Below, piece by piece: positions 1 through 5,610 of a stretch of DNA of 21,170 nt (positions are counted from its first letter, which is position 1; every line of letters begins with the position of its first letter). The stretch is from JALFST01 sp022779285 (GTDB lineage Bacteria; Bacillota; Clostridia; Tissierellales; Peptoniphilaceae). The stretch lies in the NCBI GenBank assembly GCA_050313895.1, contig JBNPMI010000020.1. The stretch is one strand, 5' to 3'. Below the pieces are notes generated by a model that was not told the origin of the DNA, searched no databases, and saw only the letters and a list, made by a program, of their open reading frames with translations. The position numbers were made by a program, and so were the translations under genes.

Positions 1-1
1 T

Positions 2-880
2 TTAAAAAAAATGGGACATCAAGTGGATTTTATTGTGCGAGGGAATTTACGATATCTTGTTGTTGATAAATATGTGACGGTGGCAGACAACTTGGAAGCA
101 GATCTTGGCATGTGTTACAATGTCACAGCCCCGCTGGATTTCATCGATTTTGACGAGGAATATGCAATCGCTCGTCTTGTGCGTGAAGTGGCTACAGTTG
201 GGCGTGTAATCGTTTTTGGAGGAACCGGCAATACGATGCAGGATCTTTACAATGCGGAAGAGATCAAGGAAGGAAAGTATATTGGCATCGCCTCTGCAAA
301 GTCTGGATCCTATGATCACGGCTACCAATGTCTACATCTTGGATATGGCGTGAATCCTGAGGTGCAGTCACCGACCATTTTGACAAAATACGGCATTGCC
401 TGTACTCTGATTGGCAAAGTTGCTGACATCGTGATCAATCGGCAGGGAAAATCCATTTCCAGTGTGCCTACACAGGAGGTTATGGATATTACTTTACAGT
501 CCATTCGGGAGATGGCAGAAGGCTTTATTTGTGCCAATGTTCAAGAAACAGATCTTGCAGGTCATGCGCAAAGCTCTGAACAATATGTGAAAGTGTTAAA
601 ACAGGCAGACAAAGGTCTTGCGAAAATACTTTTGGAATTAGATGAAGATGATATTTTGATTATTCAGGCCGATCATGGGAATGACCCCAATATTGGACAT
701 TCCAAGCACACAAGAGAATTTGTTCCGATTTTAATTTATCGTAAAGGGGTTTCAGGAGTAAACGTTGGAATCAGACATACAATGTCGGATATGGGCGCAT
801 CATGTTGCGACTATTTTGGTGTACCTGCTCCCGAAAATGGCACATCCTTTATTCATGAGATCGGAGGATATACTAAATAA
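2..880 (+). CDS. YhfW-like phosphopentomutase-family metalloenzyme, C-terminal part (5' end outside window)
   Basis: The frame is open to the left edge, so the ATG at 11 is probably internal; about 290 residues are present against roughly 400 for the family. Conserved alkaline-phosphatase-superfamily metal-site motifs are visible: ETDLAGHA, ADHGNDP and, shortly after, KHTREFVP. These match DeoB phosphopentomutases. The GHSKHTRE spacing and the ETDLAGH motif fit the YhfW-type paralogues better than classical DeoB. DeoB interconverts ribose-1-phosphate and ribose-5-phosphate; YhfW-type enzymes are presumed to move phosphate on a related sugar phosphate, with the true substrate unknown. No signal peptide is visible, but the N-terminus is missing. 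A bidirectional terminator follows directly after the stop. Family assignment is firm; the YhfW rather than DeoB subgroup is by eye. Confidence 0.75.
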   Translation, partial: LKKMGHQVDFIVRGNLRYLVVDKYVTVADNLEADLGMCYNVTAPLDFIDFDEEYAIARLVREVATVGRVIVFGGTGNTMQDLYNAEEIKEGKYIGIASAKSGSYDHGYQCLHLGYGVNPEVQSPTILTKYGIACTLIGKVADIVINRQGKSISSVPTQEVMDITLQSIREMAEGFICANVQETDLAGHAQSSEQYVKVLKQADKGLAKILLELDEDDILIIQADHGNDPNIGHSKHTREFVPILIYRKGVSGVNVGIRHTMSDMGASCCDYFGVPAPENGTSFIHEIGGYTK

Positions 881-919
881 AAAATCTGTATTCACCTGAC
901 CGTGAATACAGATTTTTTT
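881..919. terminator. Bidirectional Rho-independent terminator
   Basis: A perfect 15-bp stem (881-895 pairing with 902-916) with a 6-nt loop. T residues follow on the plus strand (913-919) and A residues precede it, which read as T on the minus strand. It sits between the convergent mutase and DUF6465 genes and can serve both. Confidence 0.9.
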
Positions 920-935
920 ATCGGCTGTCGGATTT

Positions 936-1136
936 TTAAAATTCAACACGTCCGGTCTGAGCTTCACCATTCACACGATAATACGCGCAGCTCTCCTCCG
1001 GCTTTACATACAAATCAATGCTGTGAATGTCCTTGATTTTTTTGCCGGCCTCTTTCCAGTATTTCTTTACCTGCTCAACGAGAGCGACCTCTTCAACTTC
1101 TTTTCCCTGAAATTGAATATACAAATTGGTTTTCAT
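936..1136 (-). CDS. DUF6465 family small protein
   Basis: A 66-residue soluble protein of mixed alpha/beta look: a beta start (NLYIQFQGKEV), a Lys/Glu-rich helix (EQVKKYWKEAGKKI), then DIHSIDLYVKPEE, YYRVNGE and a final GRVEF strand. This pattern is that of DUF6465, a family of small proteins common in Clostridia and without a known function. The start is supported by an AGGAGG ribosome site about 5 nt upstream on the minus strand (1142-1147) and by a strong promoter (1180-1207). The gene is monocistronic and converges on the mutase gene, sharing its terminator. Length fits the family. I see no catalytic residues or membrane segment. Confidence 0.8.
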   Translation of the reverse strand: MKTNLYIQFQGKEVEEVALVEQVKKYWKEAGKKIKDIHSIDLYVKPEESCAYYRVNGEAQTGRVEF

Positions 1137-1168
1137 AAGGCCTCCTTTCCTTCGTTTTCTGAATGTTT

Positions 1169-1186
1169 TTACAATTTCTATTGTAA
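1169..1186. promoter_or_regulatory. Palindrome TTACAAT-N4-ATTGTAA over the -10 box
   Basis: A perfect inverted repeat with 7-bp arms and 4-nt spacer that covers the -10 box of the DUF6465 promoter. This is the expected position for a repressor site. The protein that would bind it is unknown. Confidence 0.5.
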
Positions 1187-1207
1187 TGATTTCAGAAAAA
1201 ATGTCAA
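1180..1207 (-). promoter_or_regulatory. Promoter of the DUF6465 gene
   Basis: Read on the minus strand: -35 TTGACA (1202-1207), 16-bp spacer, -10 TACAAT (1180-1185). The -35 is a perfect consensus and the -10 differs at one position. The -10 lies inside a palindrome (1169-1186). Confidence 0.75.
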
Positions 1208-1211
1208 AAAA

Positions 1212-1228
1212 ATCAGATAAAATCTGAT
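1212..1228. promoter_or_regulatory. Palindrome ATCAGAT-AAA-ATCTGAT upstream of the -35 box
   Basis: A perfect inverted repeat with 7-bp arms and 3-nt spacer, just upstream of the minus-strand -35 box at 1202-1207. It could be an activator or repressor site. It has no T-run in either direction and so is not terminator-like. Confidence 0.4.
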
Positions 1229-1336
1229 AAAATGGTGAAATCGTTATCTTAAATCAGTGTTTTTTTTCTTGTGCCAATGCATAAATTATTCCAAAATAAT
1301 TATATTTATTCAAAATAAGGGGTTCTACGCTCTCAG

Positions 1337-1365
1337 TTGTTTCTCTTGAATCGGTTTGATAATAT
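1337..1365 (+). promoter_or_regulatory. Candidate promoter of rlmD
   Basis: -35 TTGTTT (1337-1342), 17-bp spacer, -10 TAATAT (1360-1365), about 50 nt before the rlmD start. The rest of the 1137-1415 gap is AT-rich and holds the two palindromes and the minus-strand promoter; no further gene is seen. Confidence 0.4.
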
Positions 1366-1415
1366 AAACTGATTTTATATGAATTTCAGCCGGTGGCCGA
1401 AGATATGAGGAAACT

Positions 1416-2822
1416 ATGCAAAAGAAAGAATTGTTTTTAATAAATGAAGAAATAGAGTGTCAAATCGAGGATATCACGCAAGAGGGAATGGGTGTATCGC
1501 ATCTGCATGAGGGAGATGTTTTGCTCCATGGTGAATTTCGGGAAATCCTCAGTTCGAACGATGAACGTATGGGCTTCACGGTATTTATTTCGGGAGGGCT
1601 TCCGGGTGATCGAGTACGCTGCAAAATCAGGCGCGTGAGGTCCCGCTATATAGAAGCCCATCTTACGAAGGTGCTTGAGAAATCGGAGTTTCATCGTAAT
1701 TCGCCATGCCCTTATGCAGAGTTCTGTGACGGCTGTGCATTGATTACCTTGGATCCGGAGGAACAAAGAGCCTGGAAGAAAAAAATGATTTGGGACAATC
1801 TCACACGAATTGGAGCAGCCGATAGGAATGCACAGGGAAGCATCCCTCTATATTGGACAAATGATCTTGGATATCGCAACAAGATCAATCTGCGCATGGA
1901 CGCAGAGGGAAGACTGGGATACACGGCGAGAGGAACCCATTACATAAGTGCGGTAGATGCCTGTCCGGCAGCACTGCCCGTGCTTTCCGATCTTATCGGA
2001 AAATGGAATGCACTTGCTGTTCAAAATTCCCCATTTTGGGCGAGCATCTTTCGTTCCGTGCGGATGGTGATTTTTCGTGCTAATACACAAGGACAAACCA
2101 TGGGGATTCTGATTACCGACAGAATGGATGAAAAGCGGAAGGAACAAATCTTTGAAAAGTTGAGGCCCCTTTCTATGGATGTGCTGTGTCTAAGCGAAAA
2201 TCCTCGTAAGGGAGATATTCGCCTCACCAAGAACATCACCTTTGCAACATCAAAAAAATCACTTCCCATGCAAATACATGGTCTGGAATTTGAGGTTTCG
2301 CCGGCTTCTTTTTTTCAAATTCATTCGAAAACAGCGGAAAAACTCTATCAGCATGCAATTCGATTCTTTAGCGATTTGACTCAAGCCACAGTGTTGGATC
2401 TATATTGCGGCACGGGAACGACATCCCTTTTGATGGCGCAGAAGGCCAAGCTCGTCATTGGCGTGGAAATGGTCTCGTCGGCGGTTGAAGATGCAAAAAA
2501 GAATGCCCACCGTAACCATATTCACAATGTTGAATTTCTATGTGCGCGTGCAGAGGATGTGGTGCAGTCCCGAATCTCCGGCGCCAATGCCGTTCTTGTG
2601 GATCCTCCCAGAGCCGGATTGGATGCCCGTGTCGTGGATGCTATTTTGAAGTCTGAGATTCGCGAGGTTGTTTATATTTCCTGCAATCCTTCCACGTTAG
2701 CCAGAGATGTCAGGCGGTTAAACGAGGGCGGTTTTGTGTTGAAAAGGATTGAGGGATTTGAAATGTTTCCAAATACAACACATGTTGAGAGCGTGGTTCT
2801 GTTGACTAAAGTACATAATTGA
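1416..2822 (+). CDS. rlmD: 23S rRNA (uracil-5-)-methyltransferase RlmD/RumA family
   Basis: SAM-dependent methyltransferase of the TrmA/RumA family that makes 5-methyluridine in 23S rRNA. Domains in order: an N-terminal TRAM-like RNA-binding domain (about residues 12-85), an iron-sulphur cluster site with Cys98, Cys104, Cys107 and probably Cys183, then a Rossmann methyltransferase domain with the SAM motif LDLYCGTGTTSL near 328. VDPPRAGLD follows, the catalytic nucleophile is Cys423 in YISCNPSTL, and a likely general base is Glu458 in HVESVVLL. At 468 residues it is of normal family length, and all catalytic residues are present. Bacillota often carry paralogues acting on position 747 or 1939, or both (RlmCD), so the exact uridine is not certain. 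It stands alone; no clear terminator follows. Confidence 0.93.
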   Translation: MQKKELFLINEEIECQIEDITQEGMGVSHLHEGDVLLHGEFREILSSNDERMGFTVFISGGLPGDRVRCKIRRVRSRYIEAHLTKVLEKSEFHRNSPCPYAEFCDGCALITLDPEEQRAWKKKMIWDNLTRIGAADRNAQGSIPLYWTNDLGYRNKINLRMDAEGRLGYTARGTHYISAVDACPAALPVLSDLIGKWNALAVQNSPFWASIFRSVRMVIFRANTQGQTMGILITDRMDEKRKEQIFEKLRPLSMDVLCLSENPRKGDIRLTKNITFATSKKSLPMQIHGLEFEVSPASFFQIHSKTAEKLYQHAIRFFSDLTQATVLDLYCGTGTTSLLMAQKAKLVIGVEMVSSAVEDAKKNAHRNHIHNVEFLCARAEDVVQSRISGANAVLVDPPRAGLDARVVDAILKSEIREVVYISCNPSTLARDVRRLNEGGFVLKRIEGFEMFPNTTHVESVVLLTKVHN

Positions 2823-2928
2823 TAGTGTGAAAATGCTTGAAATATAAGGCTTTTTCGGTATTTTGATAGTTGGAAATCAAGTCCTGAAAAAGTAGGAAAA
2901 ACCCAGATAAATCTATCTGAATTTTATA

Positions 2929-2978
2929 GTTGGGTAGATAAGAATATTGAGATTAGGTTGGGCAGACAAAAATATTGA
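2929..2978 (+). repeat. Two imperfect 22-bp direct repeats
   Basis: Copies at 2929-2950 and 2957-2978 differ at three of 22 positions, each starting GTTGGG and ending AATATTGA. They lie in the gap between rlmD and the first gene of the mobile-element relic, close to where an element boundary could be. A small palindrome CAGATA-AATC-TATCTG (2904-2919) lies just before. Confidence 0.5.
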
Positions 2979-2996
2979 ATGGTAGGTGATAAGGAA

Positions 2997-3236
2997 ATGC
3001 GAACAATGTTAATGAGTTTAAGGGACGATGTTTATCGTAAAGTGTTATCAGGAGAAAAGATATATGAGCATCGTAAGGTATTCCCGGATGAACCTGTAAA
3101 GGCTTATATTTATGTCAGTGCTCCAACAAAGGCTATCTGTGGAATTATGTATCTAAGTAATAGAACATCCTTACTTAAATCATTGTGTATCAAACTGAGT
3201 GGCAGACACTCAAATATTAAATATCACAAGGCCTGA
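2997..3236 (+). pseudogene. Truncated ASCH/PUA-like domain protein (N-terminal fragment)
   Basis: The first ~50 residues (LMSLRDDVYRKVLSGEKIYE, HRKVFPDEPVKAYIYVSAP, KAICGIMYL) resemble the N-terminus of ASCH-domain proteins, small RNA-binding PUA-like proteins. The remainder (from about 3160) loses that similarity and turns into a low-quality tail, so the original gene was about halved. The start at 2997 is chosen because AGGTGAT lies 7 nt upstream; a more upstream ATG at 2979 lacks this. The break probably marks a rearrangement at the edge of the mobile-element relic. Function is almost certainly lost. The family call is by eye. Confidence 0.5.
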
Positions 3237-3237
3237 T

Positions 3238-3425
3238 TAGCTATAAGGGCGTTGGGATACAGATATCGACATCAACCACAGGACAACCTGTGGAAGGTGT
3301 GATAGAGGTACCCTTATTTCCTTATGCCCTTTTTCAGGCTTCATGGGTCGGTACTTCTACAAGCACCGGCCTTTATTTGTTCCCATTGCCCTTCTGCAAG
3401 AACCAGGCAGAAAGGCAGGAACTTT
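3238..3425 (+). promoter_or_regulatory. Structured leader region before the element hypothetical gene
   Basis: About 190 nt without a convincing gene. It contains a perfect hairpin CCACAGG-ACAA-CCTGTGG (3276-3293) and an imperfect hairpin (3349-3368; CGGT and CTT pairing with AAG and ACCG, with one mismatch). A GC-richer stretch leads to the ribosome site. Leaders of this appearance occur ahead of similar genes in Clostridial integrative elements, as far as I recall; a regulatory RNA is possible but not shown. Confidence 0.35.
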
Positions 3426-4055
3426 ATGAAAATTAAGATTCGTTATGAGAACGAGTACCAGACCCTTGAGGTCGAAAACGTGGAATTGGAGAGATGGCTT
3501 AATATCTCCATTTCAGAAGATGAGAGTCAGGAAGACTACGAACAGAGAATCCAGGATGTAATCGAGGAGAGATTCAACAGACCCGACTACAACAGCTGGC
3601 ACAAGCATGACCGTCATACGGGCAATGCTTATATGAAAAGCAAGGACGGAACAGTTGAGGTCAACACAGAAGAAGCAATTATGTTCAGAGCAGCTGATAA
3701 GTCAGCTTTTACCAGTTCTATTGACGGAGTACATAACCAGCTTGAATACGAAGAATGCTGTGAAACTTTGAGAAGTCTTCTTAAACCTGCGGTAGCAGAT
3801 AAGCTTGGTTCTGATATGGCAGACTCCGTAACAGGTGGTGGTCTTCATGGCAAGGACTTATCCAAGGCGGACGTTTCTGTAAATATCCATGCATTCCTTA
3901 AGGCACAGAGAACTGGCAAACCAGTAGAACTTGTATGTGCCATTGGTGATGATGCCGTTGATGGTATTCCATATAAGGAAATTGTGGAAGAAGCAAGAGA
4001 GTTTATTCGTTCCATCGGTGGCTTTGAGAAGTTTGCCGAGTGGGGACTTTATTAA
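3426..4055 (+). CDS. Mobile-element hypothetical protein with the N-terminus of small sigma-like element proteins
   Basis: The protein has 209 residues. Its opening (MKIKIRYENEYQTLEV, then IQDVIEERFNRPDYNSWHKH with DRH) is the hallmark start of small sigma-70-like proteins encoded by integrative elements of Clostridia. The part after residue ~80 does not look like the usual sigma region 4 helix-turn-helix; it is an acidic mixed helical domain containing GGGLHGKDLSKADVSVNIHA and ending FEKFAEWGLY. I do not recognise that domain. A start at 3426 is preferred over an in-frame upstream ATG (3324) because the family begins MKIKIRYE and a GGCAGGA site precedes it. Arginine is mostly AGA, unlike many host genes here, which supports transfer. 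Its stop overlaps the ribosome site of the next fragment. Function unknown. Confidence 0.6.
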   Translation: MKIKIRYENEYQTLEVENVELERWLNISISEDESQEDYEQRIQDVIEERFNRPDYNSWHKHDRHTGNAYMKSKDGTVEVNTEEAIMFRAADKSAFTSSIDGVHNQLEYEECCETLRSLLKPAVADKLGSDMADSVTGGGLHGKDLSKADVSVNIHAFLKAQRTGKPVELVCAIGDDAVDGIPYKEIVEEAREFIRSIGGFEKFAEWGLY

Positions 4056-4064
4056 GGAGGCACT

Positions 4065-4202
4065 ATGGGAAAGACAACTACAGAAATGCAGCTTGTAGCT
4101 GTATCAAAACTTAAAGCGAGCTTTCCTTACCATGATGAACAAGCTGGTATTTGGAAACGACCTGGTCTTGAAACCGCTCCTTATTTCCATTACAACAAAT
4201 AA
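4065..4202 (+). pseudogene. ParB-like N-terminal stub, 45 codons
   Basis: A short frame with an excellent ribosome site (AAGGAGG, 4054-4060) and ATG. Its first residues (MGKTTTEMQLVAVSKLKA) look like the start of ParB/sulfiredoxin-like element proteins, which begin with MQLVxVxKLKP and then a NARTH motif. The similarity stops after residue ~18 and the rest (FPYHDEQAGIWKRPGLE and on) is unrelated. Most likely a deletion joined the start of a ParB-like gene to foreign sequence that leads into the recombinase remnant. Short length makes the call tentative. Confidence 0.4.
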
Positions 4203-4581
4203 TTCTAAAAAGAACGCAAACAGTGTGGAAGATATCGAAAAGAAAATGAAGAGCAATGAAGAACAGAGAAAGCAGTTGAATACGCTGCTGACCAATGGGT
4301 ATCTCGAAAGACCTGTATTTGCCGAGGCTCATAATAAACTGATCATGGAATACGATCATCTGGAAGCCGAAAGAGATTTATTTTTCAGAATGGATGATGC
4401 CGGATATACCATGGAGCAGGCTTTAAAAGAAATAGTCGATTTCCTTAACGATGCAAAACCTTTTACTGAATGGGAAGAATCCCTATTTGAAAGATTTATA
4501 GAAAAGGTAAAAGTGCTGTCAAGGGATAAAGTTGAATTTGAATTTAAGTGCGGCTTAAAGCTAAAAGAAAGGATTGATTGA
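4132..4581 (+). pseudogene. Large serine recombinase, C-terminal fragment
   Basis: From about residue 30 the frame shows the coiled-coil and C-terminal end typical of large serine recombinases: a Lys/Glu-rich coiled coil (VEDIEKKMKSNEEQRKQL), then LTNGYLERPVFAEAHNKL, YDHLEAERDLF and the closing FERFIEKVKVLSRDKVEFEF, then GLKLKERID. The N-terminal resolvase domain, with its catalytic serine, and the recombinase domain are absent. The first ~25 residues look like junction sequence rather than recombinase, so the listed ATG is only the first available. It overlaps the ParB-like stub in another frame. It cannot be an active integrase. Confidence 0.65.
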
Positions 4582-4582
4582 A

Positions 4583-4996
4583 ATGGCACACATACCAGTA
4601 GGGTACAAAATAGTTGACGGTTGTGCTGTAGTTGATGAAACGGCTGCAGAACAAATAAGGGCAACCTACAGATACTATTTTGAAGGCAAGTCACTTATTA
4701 ATGCAGCTAAAGATGCCGGTTTTAAGATGAACCATGCATCAGTAAAGAGAATGCTTTCTAACAAGAAGTATCTGGGAACAGACTATTACCCACAGATAAT
4801 TGACGAAGAAACCCAGACAAGATTTCTGGAAGAGCTGACACGAAGGGCAGGAAACCTTGGAAGGCTCAACAGAAGATGCAAGGAACACAATAAGACAGTT
4901 CCTACAGCATTTCATTTCAAGCCAGCCGATTTAACATTTCCTGATCCATTTGAGCAGGCAGAATATATTTATAGTTTGATAGAAAGTGAGGAATAA
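4583..4996 (+). CDS. Small recombinase-family companion protein of an integrative element
   Basis: The protein has 137 residues. It has the recombinase-domain pattern GYKIVDGCAVVDETAAEQIR, FEGKSLINAAKDAGF, VKRMLSNKKYLGTDYYPQII and DEETQTRFLEELTRRA, then a C-terminal FPDPFEQAEYIYSLIES tail. This is the small middle member of three-gene recombinase modules in Clostridial elements: it lacks the catalytic resolvase domain and is thought to help the two large recombinases. The start at 4583 is chosen for the AAAGGA site 9 nt upstream; an in-frame ATG at 4574 overlaps the preceding fragment. It appears intact, but both partners are broken, so it is probably functionless here. AGA/AGG arginine codons dominate, which fits acquired DNA. 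Confidence 0.75.
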   Translation: MAHIPVGYKIVDGCAVVDETAAEQIRATYRYYFEGKSLINAAKDAGFKMNHASVKRMLSNKKYLGTDYYPQIIDEETQTRFLEELTRRAGNLGRLNRRCKEHNKTVPTAFHFKPADLTFPDPFEQAEYIYSLIESEE

Positions 4997-4999
4997 CCT

Positions 5000-5362
5000 A
5001 TGGCAGGAGCAAAGAACATAACAGTTATTCCGGCAAAAAAACGTGTAGGTAATACGGTAACCGCAGAAGATAAGCCAAAGCTAAAGGTCGCAGCGTACTG
5101 TAGAGTAAGTACTGACAGCGAAGAACAGGCTACAAGCTACGATGCACAGGTTGAGCATTACACAGAATTCATTAGAAAGAATCCTGAATGGGAATTTGCT
5201 GGAATCTATGCTGATGACGGTATCAGCGGTACAAACACTAAAAAGAGAGAAGAATTTAATCGTATGATTGAAGATACTATGGCAGGCAAAATCGACATGA
5301 TCATCACAAAGTCAATCAGCCGATTTGCAAGAAATACCCTGGACTGCCTTAAGTACATATGA
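5000..5362 (+). pseudogene. Serine recombinase, N-terminal catalytic fragment
   Basis: Resolvase-type N-terminal domain of a large serine recombinase: VAAYCRVSTDSEEQATSYDA with the catalytic Ser37, GIYADDGISGTNTKKREEF, and ITKSISRFARNTLDCLKYI carrying the conserved Arg residues. Large recombinases of this group run to 500 or more residues; this frame ends at 120, directly after LKYI, at a TGA (5360-5362). The missing part would be the recombinase, zinc-ribbon and coiled-coil domains. It starts 3 nt after the companion gene with a GTGAGGA site, the usual operon arrangement. The break is the right edge of the element relic: the sequence beyond belongs to something else. It may fold but should not recombine DNA. 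Confidence 0.8.
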
Positions 5363-5446
5363 TATGCCAAGAACCGGTCGGGCGAATGCGGCTGTAAAGG
5401 CTGTCGTGCTGAAAAGAAAGAGAATCATGAAAATCCTGTATTTTAA
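5363..5446 (+). pseudogene. Cys-rich C-terminal tail of a lost gene (FeoB-associated-like)
   Basis: In the same frame as the recombinase fragment and right after its stop, the sequence reads YAKNRSGECGCKGCRAEKK and ends at a TAA (5444-5446). The C-x-C-x2-C cluster behind a basic stretch resembles the tail of small FeoB-associated Cys-rich membrane proteins. The membrane segment and start are absent. It is likely the host-side remainder of a gene cut off by the element. With only 27 codons the family is a guess. Confidence 0.35.
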
Positions 5447-5610
5447 TGGTTTCATAAGAAATTTGTTTTTGTTGATGACGTCAGAAAAATAGAATCGGAA
5501 ACGCGGAATATGTGCTTTTTCATTTGACAAAATTATACTAATAAGATACCTTTATCAACAAAGAAACTTGTAAAAAATACGCTATATGGAAAAAAAGAAA
5601 GGGGATTTTT
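5447..5610 (+). promoter_or_regulatory. Control region of the reductase lipoprotein gene
   Basis: AT-rich, no gene. It holds a perfect TGACGTCA palindrome (5474-5481) that is partly extended by flanking TT and AA pairs, a TTGACA (5524-5529), TATACT (5534-5539) and TAAGAT (5542-5547). The boxes do not give a standard 16-18 bp pair, so the promoter is not resolved. The TGACGTCA could be a Crp/Fnr-type or other dimer site. Confidence 0.3.

Noticed and set aside
1023..1220. 65-codon plus-strand frame over the DUF6465 gene
   Set aside because: It is antisense to a better-supported gene and has no ribosome site.
1437..1766. 109-codon minus-strand frame within rlmD
   Set aside because: It is a shadow of the rlmD coding sequence with no family likeness.
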